DNA from: Acidimicrobiaceae bacterium
Lineage (GTDB): Bacteria > Actinomycetota > Acidimicrobiia > Acidimicrobiales > RAAP-2
Direction: 5' to 3'
Assembly (NCBI GenBank): GCA_030838245.1
Contig: JAUTXB010000174.1
Coordinates: 1-21,444, forward strand
Length of the DNA stretch: 21,444 bases
Under the pieces are notes generated by a model. That model was not told the DNA's origin. It was given only the letters and a program-made list of their open reading frames with translations, and ran no database searches. This document shows, piece by piece, positions 1-7,533 of the stretch. Position 1 is the stretch's first letter. Each line of letters opens with the position of its first letter. A program made the translations under genes and the position numbers.

Positions 1-346
1 TGAGCAGGGTGGGGAGGAACTGGGTCTTTTGCTCTTCGCTGCCGTAGGTGTAGATGGCCCGACCCAGGTAGTTGACCATGCCCGGGATCGGGGGGCTCGA
101 CGACCGACCGGCCTCTTCGTTCAAGATGGCGTCGTAGATGGGGCTGAGGCCACGGCCGCCGTACTCGACCGGCCAGGCCATCCCCATATAGCCGGCCTCA
201 TACAGGCTGTGGTGGAACTGGCGGTGCATCTTGTTCCGCTCGGTGTAGTCCTTGATCTCCGCGTAGTTCTTCGGAGCAGTGGCCTCGAGCCACGCTCGAA
301 GCTCTGCGCGAAACGATGCTTCTTCTGCGGTGTCCCGATAGTCCAT
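1..346 (-). CDS. Acyl-CoA dehydrogenase, N-terminal part (cut by window edge)
   Basis: FAD-dependent acyl-CoA dehydrogenase, which introduces an alpha,beta double bond into an acyl-CoA. Only the first ~115 residues are present; the rest lies beyond position 1. The visible part is the N-terminal helical domain: the start MDYRDTAEEASFRAELRAWL is typical of the family, and WPVEYGGRGLSP at about residues 58-69 is the characteristic WP.EYGGRG..P turn. The ATG at 346 is preceded by AGGAGG inside the end of the upstream gene and begins 2 bases after that gene's stop, so the two are co-translated. Adjacent pairs of such genes often encode heteromeric (alpha2beta2) dehydrogenases, as in the actinobacterial steroid FadE pairs. 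Substrate and catalytic base cannot be judged from the fragment. Confidence 0.93.
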   Translation of the reverse strand, partial: MDYRDTAEEASFRAELRAWLEATAPKNYAEIKDYTERNKMHRQFHHSLYEAGYMGMAWPVEYGGRGLSPIYDAILNEEAGRSSSPPIPGMVNYLGRAIYTYGSEEQKTQFLPTLL

Positions 347-348
347 TG

Positions 349-1431
349 TCAACGGCCTCCTACAGCTGTGCTCATGTCAGCGCGACTTCCCAGGCGTGCG
401 TCGGCAATGGCCGACAGCTGCACGGCGTCGTCCCCGAACGACGTGCGGTCCAGGTACGTGCGGCGTGCGACGAAATGGGCAATGTGCTCCCAGGTCTGCC
501 CGATCCCGCCGTAGACCTGCATGATGGTCTCGGCCACGGTTCGGGCCGTGATGGAGCAGTAGGCCTTGGCTGTCCGGGCGGCCACCAGGGCCTCGGCCGG
601 GTCGAGCTCGTCGACAGCCCAGGCCGCGTACTTGACCGTACTGGCCGATGCCTCCACGGCCACCAGGCTCTCGGCGCAGAGGTGTTGGACGGCCTGGAAC
701 GAGCCCACCGGGACGCCGTACTGCACGCGCTCTTTGGTGTAACCCACCACCTCGTCGAGCCCGTGTTTCAGGGCGCCGACGATGTCGGCGCTGACCACGG
801 TGAGGGCCAGGGCCAGCCAGGTGTCGAACTGTCCTCGGGTCAGGGGGCGACCGGCCTCTTCGATCTGGTCGGGCGCCGGAGCCGAGCCGGCTCGCCTGAG
901 CACCCGGGTCAGATCGGCCCCCTCGACCGGTGCCCAGCTTTCGCCCAAGGCCACCCGGACCACCTGGGGTGCATTCGCGTCACCAGCGACGGCCAGCGCA
1001 TGGGTAGCGAGGTCGGCGTCCCAGGCAAAAGCACTGGACAGCTCGTCCACGTGAGCCAGTCGGGAGAGGTCCTCGCTCAACAGGAGGGCACAGCGAGCGG
1101 AGCCGTCGGTCAGTTCGGTCAGCCATGCCTCCGGTGCAGCCGCCAGGGACAGGAGCTCGGTGGCCAGTACGCCGGATCCGGCGTAGGGGAGGGGAGCCAA
1201 TGCGGCGCCCAATGCCTCCACCACCAGTGCCACCTCGACACCCGATGCCGTGGGCTTTCCCTGGTCGTCTCGGGCCCGGAGCCCGAGCAGCCCGGCATCG
1301 GCCAGTGCCGCCCATCCCTTGGCCCGGTCGACCTTGTCCAGGTCGCCCGGATTGGCAAGTCCGACGGATTGAGCCAGCTGAGCGGCAATCTCTTGGAGCA
1401 TGTGCTGCTCCTCGGTCAGCAACGCAAGCAC
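349..1431 (-). CDS. Acyl-CoA dehydrogenase family protein (FadE-like subunit)
   Basis: A 360-residue acyl-CoA dehydrogenase. The N-terminus (LTEEQHMLQEIAAQLAQ) matches the first helix of the family. The C-terminal flavin-binding helical domain is recognisable from RVQYGVPVGSFQAVQH (the R..FG.PIG.FQ motif) and from YGGIGQTWEH, the usual GGIG.TWEH motif near the C-terminus. The middle is alanine-rich and less conserved, as in the short subunits of two-gene dehydrogenases. The start is a GTG with GAAAGGGGG five bases upstream; the next ATG, ten codons in, would cut into the first helix. The stop is 2 bases before the second dehydrogenase, so both probably form one operon and one heteromeric enzyme (inference). 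The gene diverges from an LLM oxidoreductase. Confidence 0.93.
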   Translation of the reverse strand: MLALLTEEQHMLQEIAAQLAQSVGLANPGDLDKVDRAKGWAALADAGLLGLRARDDQGKPTASGVEVALVVEALGAALAPLPYAGSGVLATELLSLAAAPEAWLTELTDGSARCALLLSEDLSRLAHVDELSSAFAWDADLATHALAVAGDANAPQVVRVALGESWAPVEGADLTRVLRRAGSAPAPDQIEEAGRPLTRGQFDTWLALALTVVSADIVGALKHGLDEVVGYTKERVQYGVPVGSFQAVQHLCAESLVAVEASASTVKYAAWAVDELDPAEALVAARTAKAYCSITARTVAETIMQVYGGIGQTWEHIAHFVARRTYLDRTSFGDDAVQLSAIADARLGSRADMSTAVGGR

Positions 1432-1471
1432 CGCAGCCCCCTTTCCGCGCTCGACGCGCAGTGTCGATCCA

Positions 1472-1490
1472 CGGGTCCGTCATGGACCCG
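1472..1490. promoter_or_regulatory. Inverted repeat in divergent promoter region (candidate operator 1)
   Basis: Perfect inverted repeat with 7-base arms and a 5-base centre: CGGGTCC, GTCAT, GGACCCG. It lies about 40-60 bases before the start of the acyl-CoA dehydrogenase operon, where a repressor site would be expected. A related repeat lies at 1566-1583. Binding by a regulator is inferred. Confidence 0.4.
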
Positions 1491-1565
1491 ATGAGCGGGA
1501 TCAAGCAAGCTGACGCGAGCATCCCGGCTGGTCCTGGCCCGTTGTGAGCAGCATGTTATCGTTAC

Positions 1566-1583
1566 CTGGTCGTGATGGACCAG
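1566..1583. promoter_or_regulatory. Inverted repeat in divergent promoter region (candidate operator 2)
   Basis: Perfect 6-base arms CTGGTC and GACCAG around GTGATG. Its core resembles the repeat at 1472-1490: both read GGTC, then GT, C or G, then ATGGACC, with one base missing between. The centre is about 93 bases from the first repeat and 65 bases before the LLM oxidoreductase start. It may be a second site for the same regulator, which is not encoded next to it in this window. Confidence 0.35.
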
Positions 1584-1639
1584 CCGGTAGTAGACAAACG
1601 TGTCATGTACGGTTCGCCAGCCCTTCCGACCATCCCGGC

Positions 1640-2626
1640 ATGAAAATCTCGCTGGGGTTGCCGACCCAACGGGTGGACAAGCTCGACGAGTTCGTGTCCG
1701 GCGAGGCTATCGCCGAGATGTCCCGCGCCGCCGAGTCGGCAGGGTTCGACGCGGTGTTCGTCACCGAGCACCCGTTCCCGGAGAAGGCGTGGATGGACAC
1801 CGGCGGGCACCATGCCCTCGACCCGTTCGTGGCCCTCTCCTTTGCCGCCGCCGCCACCACCTCGATCCGGCTGCAGACCCACCTGTGCGTCCTGCCCTAC
1901 CGGAACCCCTTCCTGACCGCCAAGGCCGTGGCCTCGCTGGACGTGTTGTCGGGTGGTCGTGTCATCCTGGGCGCCGGTACCGGTTACCTGGAAGCGGAGT
2001 TCGCCGCGTTGGGCGTGGACTTCGCCGAGCGCAACGACCTGACCGACGAGGCCATCGTGGCCATGAAGGCGGCCTGGTCGGGCGAGCCGCTGTCGCTCAC
2101 CGGCCGGCACTTCGAGGCCCACGACAACTTCGCCCTGCCCCGGCCGGTGCAGGACCCGCATCCGCCTATCTGGATCGGGGGCAACTCCAAGCGGGCTATC
2201 CGTCGGGCGGTGGAGCTGGCTGACGGTTGGGCGCCCATGCCCAACCCGGCCCAGACGGCGGCACGGCGCCACTCTGCCGCCATGGAGACGCTCGATGACC
2301 TGAAGGCCCGTATCGACTACGCCGCCGGCCACGCCGAGGCGATGGGGCGGCGCACCCCGTTGACGATTGCGTCGTCGTTGGGCGGCCTGGCCATGGACAC
2401 CCTGTCCACCAACAGCGGGGTCACCGACATCGACGACCTGCTGGTGGACACGGCCGAGCAGCTGGCCGGGGCAGGAGTGACCTACCTCTATGCCGGGGTC
2501 CTGCGACCGGTGGACAGTCGTGCCGAGTTCCTCGCCGAGGTAGTAGGTATGGGAGAGAAGCTGGTGCCGCGGCTCGTCACCATCCCGACCGTCAGTCGGG
2601 TGGGCATGGGCGGGACACCGACCTGA
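1640..2626 (+). CDS. LLM class (probably F420-dependent) oxidoreductase
   Basis: Luciferase-like TIM-barrel oxidoreductase of 328 residues, likely using F420 (or FMN) for hydride transfer. Family signs are the strand-1 start MKISLGLPTQ, AESAGFDAVFVTEHPFP near residue 40, the LDVLSGGRVILGAGTGYLEAEFAALG block, and PPIWIGGNSKRAIRRAVELADGWAP, the phosphate-binding GG(N/S)S region of TIGR03619-type proteins. I chose the ATG at 1640 because the protein fold begins there; the frame is open back to 1544, but those 32 codons look non-coding. No good ribosome site precedes 1640, so a leaderless or weak start is possible. It precedes the acyl-CoA ligase by 64 bases on the same strand. The substrate is unknown, and F420 versus FMN cannot be settled by reading. 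Confidence 0.93.
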   Translation: MKISLGLPTQRVDKLDEFVSGEAIAEMSRAAESAGFDAVFVTEHPFPEKAWMDTGGHHALDPFVALSFAAAATTSIRLQTHLCVLPYRNPFLTAKAVASLDVLSGGRVILGAGTGYLEAEFAALGVDFAERNDLTDEAIVAMKAAWSGEPLSLTGRHFEAHDNFALPRPVQDPHPPIWIGGNSKRAIRRAVELADGWAPMPNPAQTAARRHSAAMETLDDLKARIDYAAGHAEAMGRRTPLTIASSLGGLAMDTLSTNSGVTDIDDLLVDTAEQLAGAGVTYLYAGVLRPVDSRAEFLAEVVGMGEKLVPRLVTIPTVSRVGMGGTPT

Positions 2627-2690
2627 CAGGGAGCGGCGGCCGCGCCCGCAGCCTACGCACGGAGAGCCGACCGAGAACGAGGGGGACCCC

Positions 2691-4829
2691 ATGAGCGATA
2701 CGACAGTCGAGGCGACTTCAGGCGGCAAGCACCCGCGCCCGGCCCTGGACCGCCTCTTGTCACCCCAGTCGATCGTCATGATCGGTGCGTCGAACAAAGT
2801 GGCCAATATCGGTGGACACGTCTTCGCCAACCTCATCCGGGCGTTCGACGGGCCGGTGACACCGGTGACGGCACGAGACGACACGGTACAAGGTGTGGCC
2901 GCCTACCAGTCGGTGCGAGACCTTCCCGAGCCCGTCGACTTGGCCGTCGTGGCCGTTCCGGCCCGGCATGTGCCCAGCGCCCTGGCTGAGTGCGCCGATC
3001 GGGGAGTGGGCGGCGCCGCCGTCATCACCGCCGGCTTCGCCGAAGCCGGGGGAGAGGGCATTGCCCTGCAAGACCAGATCACCGATGTGGTCTTGCGCAC
3101 CGGATTGCGGGTCATCGGGCCGAATTGCATGGGCTTCATGAACCTGTGGGGAGGGGTGATGGCCAACTTCGCCCTACCTCCGACCGTCCCGCTGCCGGCG
3201 CCGGGCCCTGTCGCCCTCGTCTCCCAGAGCGGAGGCTTCGGCTCCTACATCACGACCAAGGCCATGCTGGCCGGGCTGAAGCTGGGTTGGTTCGTCAGCA
3301 CCGGCAACGAGTCCGACGTCAACATCGCCGCCGTGCTCCGGTACCTGGTCGATCGGGACGAGACCAAGGTGTTGATGGTGTTCGCCGAGACCTTGCGCGA
3401 CCCCGACGTCTTCATCGACGCGGCCAGTCGGGCGGCGGAACTGGACAAGCCGATCGTCCTGTTGAAGGCGGGCCGTTCCGACGCTGCGGCCAAGGCGGCC
3501 ATGAGCCACACCGCGTCGATCGTCGGGTCGGCAGGCGTGCTCGACGCCGTATGCCGGCAGTACGGCGTCTTCGTTGTCTCCACCATGGAGGAGATGCTCG
3601 ATCTGGGCACCATCTTCCAGGACGGGCGCCGCGTGCCATCGCGAGGGGTGGGCATCATGACGTCATCGGGGGGCGCCGGCGTGCTGTTGGCCGACGCCGC
3701 CTCGGCCGTTGGCCTCGAGGTTCCTGAGATCCCCGCCGACGAGCAAGAGGCCATGATGACCCTGATGCCCGAGCCCTTCTATGGGAGTTTGACCAACCCG
3801 GTCGACACCACCGCCCAGGTGGTAGCCATGCCCGAGAGCTTCGCCAAGGTACTCCATTCGGTGGGGGAATCCCGGGTCGTCGACATGGTGGCCCCGGTGA
3901 TCTGGGCCATCCCCGGCCCGCACACCGACGCGGTCATCGAGTTCTACCGAGGTACCGACAAACCGGTAGCCCTCACCTCCACGGCCTGGCTGGACGAGCT
4001 GCAGGTCGAAGGCATCCCCACCTATACCGATCCCCATCGGGCCATGCGCGCTCTGGGGGCGGTGGCCGACCTCTCGCTGCGCACCCTGGAGATCGTGGAC
4101 CGGGCGTCATGGAGTCCCAACCAGGAGCGGTCGGCCATGGCGCATGAGCTGCTGGGTCGCCATGCCGGGCATCGCTCCCTGCTCGAGTCGACCAGCAAGG
4201 AGCTCCTCGCCCTCTATGGGATCCCCATCACCGAAGAAGTTCTGGTGCAGTCGCCTGACGAGGCGGTGGCCGCGGCTGAGAAGATCGAGGGCCCGGTGGC
4301 CTTGAAGGTGATGTCCTATGACCTGCCCCACAAGACCGAGTACGGCGCCATCCGCCTGGGGCTCCGCGGCCCCGACGCGGTGCGGGTCGGGTTCGAGGAG
4401 ATGCTGGCCGAAGTGGGCACCAAAGCGCCCGACGCGGTGCGAGACGGGGTCCTCGTCCAGCAGATGGTCCCGGCCCGCTTCGAGCTCACCGCCGGCATCC
4501 ACGACGACCCGGTGTTCGGTCCCACCGTGGTCCTCGGGCTGGGGGGCATCCTGATCGAGATCCTGAGTGAGACGGCCATGCTCCGGCCGCCGTTCACCTT
4601 CCAGACCGCGCAGCAGGCGCTGGCCGGGCTGCTCGGTGGCCGCCTGGTGGAAGGGGGACGCGGTCTGAGCGAGACCGAGCAACAGGCGGTGGCCGCCATC
4701 ATGGTGGCCCTGGGCGAGCTGGCCCTCGAGGTGCCCGAGGTGACCGAGGTCGACGTCAATCCCATCCGGGTGGCCGACGGTGTTGTCTGTGCGGCCGACG
4801 CCCTGGTGGTCGTGGGCCAGCAGTCGTGA
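2691..4829 (+). CDS. Acetate--CoA ligase family protein (ADP-forming, fused alpha/beta)
   Basis: ADP-forming acyl-CoA synthetase of 712 residues that converts a carboxylate, CoA and ATP to acyl-CoA, ADP and phosphate through a phosphohistidine. Domains in order: Rossmann CoA-binding domain (~20-145, with SIVMIGASNKVANIGG and VIGPNCMGF); ligase-CoA domain with LVSQSGGFGSY (~177-186) and the phosphorylated-histidine motif SHTASIVGS (His273); linker; and C-terminal ATP-grasp domain from about residue 495 (KELLALYGIPITEE, GPVALKVMSYDLPHKTEYGAIRLGL). It ends in EVDVNPIRV, typical of the ATP-grasp end. All key motifs look intact and the length is normal for the fused form. The ATG follows AGGGGG by five bases. 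The stop overlaps the next GTG by four bases. It probably activates the substrate of the neighbouring CoA-dependent enzymes; the acid is unknown. Confidence 0.95.
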   Translation: MSDTTVEATSGGKHPRPALDRLLSPQSIVMIGASNKVANIGGHVFANLIRAFDGPVTPVTARDDTVQGVAAYQSVRDLPEPVDLAVVAVPARHVPSALAECADRGVGGAAVITAGFAEAGGEGIALQDQITDVVLRTGLRVIGPNCMGFMNLWGGVMANFALPPTVPLPAPGPVALVSQSGGFGSYITTKAMLAGLKLGWFVSTGNESDVNIAAVLRYLVDRDETKVLMVFAETLRDPDVFIDAASRAAELDKPIVLLKAGRSDAAAKAAMSHTASIVGSAGVLDAVCRQYGVFVVSTMEEMLDLGTIFQDGRRVPSRGVGIMTSSGGAGVLLADAASAVGLEVPEIPADEQEAMMTLMPEPFYGSLTNPVDTTAQVVAMPESFAKVLHSVGESRVVDMVAPVIWAIPGPHTDAVIEFYRGTDKPVALTSTAWLDELQVEGIPTYTDPHRAMRALGAVADLSLRTLEIVDRASWSPNQERSAMAHELLGRHAGHRSLLESTSKELLALYGIPITEEVLVQSPDEAVAAAEKIEGPVALKVMSYDLPHKTEYGAIRLGLRGPDAVRVGFEEMLAEVGTKAPDAVRDGVLVQQMVPARFELTAGIHDDPVFGPTVVLGLGGILIEILSETAMLRPPFTFQTAQQALAGLLGGRLVEGGRGLSETEQQAVAAIMVALGELALEVPEVTEVDVNPIRVADGVVCAADALVVVGQQS

Positions 4830-5278
4830 GCGCCGAGTCCGCCGAACTGGCCGACGCCGTCCGGCATGTCAGCGACGAGCTGGCTATGCAACGCGTCATG
4901 GTCAACTACGCCCGCGGGGTCGACCGGCGCAACTGGGGCCTGGTCCGCTCGTGCTTCACCGCCGACGCCTATGTCCACGGGACCTCGTTCGAGGGCGCCC
5001 TCGATACGTACCTGGACATCCTCCGTCCCGGGGTGGAGCACTTCCCGGCCACCCAGCACTTCATCGGGAACCAGCTCCGGGAGCTCAACGGGGACAAGGG
5101 GTTTACCGAGACCTACCTGATCGCCCGGCACTTTGCCGACGCGGCGGGCGAGGTCGACTCGCTCATCACCGGGGTGCGCTACGAGGACCAGCTGGTCCGC
5201 AGGGGTGAGGGCTGGGCCATCGAGCGGCGAGACGTGTTCATGGTCTGGAAGCGGGTCGGAGAACCGGTACCGACCTAA
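4826..5278 (+). CDS. Nuclear transport factor 2 / SnoaL-like protein
   Basis: A 150-residue single-domain protein of the NTF2/SnoaL-like fold, a cone-shaped pocket used by dehydratases, isomerases and ring-hydroxylating dioxygenase beta subunits. Recognisable parts are the helix LAMQRVMVNYARGVDRRNW, then the FTADAYVHGTSFEG strand, PATQHFIGN (the usual T.H...N) and the C-terminal sheet EDQLVRRGEGWAIERRDVFMVWKR. The start is a GTG overlapping the acyl-CoA ligase stop (GTGA), so the genes are translationally coupled. No dioxygenase alpha subunit is nearby, so a stand-alone dehydratase, isomerase or hydratase role on a pathway intermediate is more likely, but this is inference. It is one of four such proteins in the window. 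Confidence 0.88.
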   Translation: MSAESAELADAVRHVSDELAMQRVMVNYARGVDRRNWGLVRSCFTADAYVHGTSFEGALDTYLDILRPGVEHFPATQHFIGNQLRELNGDKGFTETYLIARHFADAAGEVDSLITGVRYEDQLVRRGEGWAIERRDVFMVWKRVGEPVPT

Positions 5279-5299
5279 GGCTCGGCCATAGGCCGAGCC
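5279..5299. terminator. Hairpin between convergent genes, likely bidirectional terminator
   Basis: Perfect inverted repeat with 9-base arms GGCTCGGCC and GGCCGAGCC around ATA. It begins right after the SnoaL-like gene stop and ends just before the stop of the converging DapA-fold gene. No T-run follows on either strand, as is common for high-GC actinobacterial terminators. Confidence 0.75.
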
Positions 5300-5302
5300 G
5301 GG

Positions 5303-6238
5303 CTACCAGCCCTCGATCTCGGCAATGCCCAGCGTGTCGATGACGGCAAGAAGGCGGGGAATCTGCTCCGGGGCGGCGGGCAGCTGGGGGAGGCGCGGCC
5401 ACCCACCGGGCAGCCCCAGGGCGTCCAGAGCCGCCTTGGTGGCACGGATCCCACCGGCGCCGTACAAGGCCATCGACAACCGCAGGAGCTTCCCGTACCA
5501 GTCGGCCAAGCGGCGGGCGTCATTGTCCCGATAGGCGTCGATCACCCCGACGCAGAGATGAGGGGCCAGGTTTCCCTCCGAGCTGAGATAGCCGTTGGCC
5601 CCCAGGGAGAGGGCGGTGAGACCGAGCTGCGGGCCACCGACATGGATCTCGAGCCGGTGGCCCAGCGCGTCGATCACGGCCGTCAGGTAGCCGAGATCCT
5701 GGTGGCTGCAGTTGATGCCGATCAGGTGGTCGAAGCGCTCGGCCAGTTCGGTCAACATGGGGACCGGGACCTTGTAGCCCACCGATTGATGGGTCGACAG
5801 CACCATGGGCACCGTGGTGGCGCTGAGCACGTCGTCGAAGTAGCGGTGGATCTCTTCCTGGGTGGGACGATGGCCGTGGCCCTGGTCGAGCGAGTAGATC
5901 TGCACGGCATCGAGCCCGACGTCGGCGGCCATCTCGACGAACTCGATCATGTGGGCCGAGGTCCGAGGCTCCACGCCCATGGCCCGCACGGGAACGATGC
6001 CCTTCAGCTCCTCGACGCTTATCTCCAAGAGGCGCCTGGCTTCGGCATCGGAGAGCACGTAGCCCTCACCGCTCCCACCGCCACCCACGTACACCCCGAT
6101 GTCCGCCGCGGCCATGCGCGCCAGGTGATCTCGGACAGCCCCCTCGTCGAAGCCGCCGTCGACGGTGAACGGGGTGATGGCGATGACGAAAGTACTGGCC
6201 CGCTCGGGGTCGATCCCAACGCTGGCGCTCGAAGCCAA
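5303..6238 (-). CDS. DapA-fold (dihydrodipicolinate synthase family) protein lacking the Schiff-base lysine
   Basis: A 311-residue TIM-barrel protein of the DHDPS/N-acetylneuraminate lyase superfamily. Family signs are AITPFTVDGGFDEGAVRDHL at the start, GGGGSGEGYVLSDAEARRLLE at 52-72 (corresponding to the GTTGE loop) and GANGYLSSEGNLAP at 213-226. In active members a lysine in the GIK motif forms the Schiff base and a tyrosine two strands earlier relays protons. Here the aligned positions read LIGINCSH (Asn176) and VPMVLSTHQSVGY (Ser148 or Thr149), so both appear absent. It may be a diverged lyase or hydratase, or a non-aldolase enzyme. The start is a TTG three bases after the amidohydrolase stop, which is in frame just upstream, so no longer start is possible. 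The two are cotranscribed. Confidence 0.9.
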   Translation of the reverse strand: MASSASVGIDPERASTFVIAITPFTVDGGFDEGAVRDHLARMAAADIGVYVGGGGSGEGYVLSDAEARRLLEISVEELKGIVPVRAMGVEPRTSAHMIEFVEMAADVGLDAVQIYSLDQGHGHRPTQEEIHRYFDDVLSATTVPMVLSTHQSVGYKVPVPMLTELAERFDHLIGINCSHQDLGYLTAVIDALGHRLEIHVGGPQLGLTALSLGANGYLSSEGNLAPHLCVGVIDAYRDNDARRLADWYGKLLRLSMALYGAGGIRATKAALDALGLPGGWPRLPQLPAAPEQIPRLLAVIDTLGIAEIEGW

Positions 6239-6241
6239 GGG

Positions 6242-7372
6242 TCAGGCTTTCCCGGTGCTTCCGAACTTGAACACCCGCTGGGCGTTGCCGGCCAGGATGG
6301 CGTAGCGCTCGTCGGCGGGAACGCCCTCGAACGTGGCGTTGATGGTCTTCCACGAATAGGGCCAGTCGGTGGTGATGTGGGGATAGTCGCTCGACCACAG
6401 CATCCGGTCGACGCCGATGGTGTGGCGGCTCTGGACGGCGAAGGGGTCGGTGATGAAGGCGGCCGGGAAGAACTCGTGCATGTACTCGCTGGGCATGCGG
6501 GTCAGCTTGGCGTCTTTGAGCGACGCCTTGCGGTGGCGCATGAAGTTGTCGTCCGCCTGGCTCTCGAAGTAGGGGATCCACCCGCAGTCCACCTCGATGA
6601 ACGGGACCCGGATGTTGGGGAACCGGTCCAAGACCCCACCGAAGATGAACTGGAGCATGCGGAGGGGGGCATCGTAGAAGTGCCCGGTGCCGGGCAGCGA
6701 TTCGGCCCGCGGGCGGGCCATCCTGCCGCTGACCAGCCCCACATGGATGGAGACCGGCATCCCCGACGCCTCGATGGCCTCCCACACGGCATCGTCCTCG
6801 GGCTTGATCGACAGGTCGCCGTTCGGGTAGCGCTGCATGAGGAAGGAGACGAAGCCAGGCATGGAGGACACCCGCTCGATCTCCTTGAGGCATCCCTCCA
6901 CCCCCCGGTTGGGCAGCAGTGCCGTTCCCCCCAACCGTCCGGGGGCCGTGCCGCAGAATTCGGACATGAAGTCGTTGTAGGCCCGGATCATGTCGTGATG
7001 GAGGGTGTCGTCCTCGCATCCGGCCACGAAGTTCCTCGGGTAGTTGGAGCCGAAGATCAGCTCGGCGTCCACCCCGTCCTCGGCCATCTCGCCCACGCGG
7101 GCGAAGGGGTCGTAGCTTCCGGGGTTGATGTCCTCGTATCGGCACCAGGGGCCCATATCGGCCGGATCCCGTCCGGCCGTCGCCCCCCAGCTGAAAGGGA
7201 GGGATACGTCGTCGTGCCCGGGGAAGACCCAGGCGTCGCCCTCGGGAAGGCTCTCGACTCGGGGCACGAGGTCCCGGTGCTTCGTGGCTACCCGGGAGGT
7301 CCAGACGTCCCGGGGCTCATTGAGGTGACCGTCCGCCGATATGAGCCTGTAGGACACCGTTTCGGCAGCCAT
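6242..7372 (-). CDS. Amidohydrolase family protein (amidohydrolase 2, ACMSD-like)
   Basis: A 376-residue metal-dependent TIM-barrel hydrolase or decarboxylase. Metal-site motifs are ISADGHLNEP (Asp14, His16, in place of the classical HxH), PVSIHVG (His210) and the late aspartate in WSSDYPHITTDWP (Asp329). The block WIPYFESQADDNFMRHR at about 265-281 is typical of large actinobacterial amidohydrolase-2 proteins. I start at the ATG at 7372, with GGAGG six bases upstream. A GTG seven codons earlier is possible but has no ribosome site. Relatives include aminocarboxymuconate-semialdehyde and resorcylate-type decarboxylases and C-C or amide hydrolases, so the reaction could be hydrolysis or decarboxylation. 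It is followed at once by the DapA-fold gene and preceded by a 161-base gap with a palindrome. Confidence 0.92.
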   Translation of the reverse strand: MAAETVSYRLISADGHLNEPRDVWTSRVATKHRDLVPRVESLPEGDAWVFPGHDDVSLPFSWGATAGRDPADMGPWCRYEDINPGSYDPFARVGEMAEDGVDAELIFGSNYPRNFVAGCEDDTLHHDMIRAYNDFMSEFCGTAPGRLGGTALLPNRGVEGCLKEIERVSSMPGFVSFLMQRYPNGDLSIKPEDDAVWEAIEASGMPVSIHVGLVSGRMARPRAESLPGTGHFYDAPLRMLQFIFGGVLDRFPNIRVPFIEVDCGWIPYFESQADDNFMRHRKASLKDAKLTRMPSEYMHEFFPAAFITDPFAVQSRHTIGVDRMLWSSDYPHITTDWPYSWKTINATFEGVPADERYAILAGNAQRVFKFGSTGKA

Positions 7373-7419
7373 GACACCCTCCCCCGGGGCCACTGCCCCC
7401 CGTCACCTAAACGACTATC

Positions 7420-7439
7420 TCACATAATCACTTATATGA
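7420..7439. promoter_or_regulatory. AT-rich near-palindrome upstream of amidohydrolase gene (candidate operator)
   Basis: TCACATAA and TTATATGA form 8-base arms with one mismatch around a 4-base centre, in a locally AT-rich patch unlike the surrounding GC-rich DNA. It lies about 48-67 bases before the amidohydrolase ATG. On the minus strand it contains TATAAG, a good -10-like hexamer, so a bound repressor would block initiation. The rest of the gap (7440-7533) holds only a 7-base inverted repeat with a 33-base spacer (7476-7482 and 7516-7522), which I consider weak. Confidence 0.4.
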
Positions 7440-7533
7440 ATGCCATCTAAACAGGGCCAGATTGGCAGTCGTCGTCCACGGTTCCGGGGGCGTTGATCCA
7501 AGCAGAGGCTGCATGACCGTGGGGTCGAATGAA

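Noticed and set aside
1562..2884. A 440-codon minus-strand frame opposite the first LLM gene and the start of the acyl-CoA ligase gene
   Set aside because: Mirror of two well-supported genes; Arg/His/Gly-rich composition typical of shadow frames.
4316..5131. Minus-strand frame opposite the end of the ligase and the SnoaL-like gene
   Set aside because: Crosses two coupled genes in antisense and has no family signal.
5558..7450. A 630-codon open frame on the plus strand across the DapA-fold and amidohydrolase genes
   Set aside because: It lies entirely antisense to two genes with clear family motifs; its translation is low-complexity (Val/Gly/His/Asp-rich) with no domain. Long antisense frames are a by-product of high G/C at third positions.
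7476..7522. CCACGGT/ACCGTGG arms with a 33-base spacer after the LLM gene
   Set aside because: Short arms and a long loop make a terminator or attenuator unconvincing; no T-run follows.
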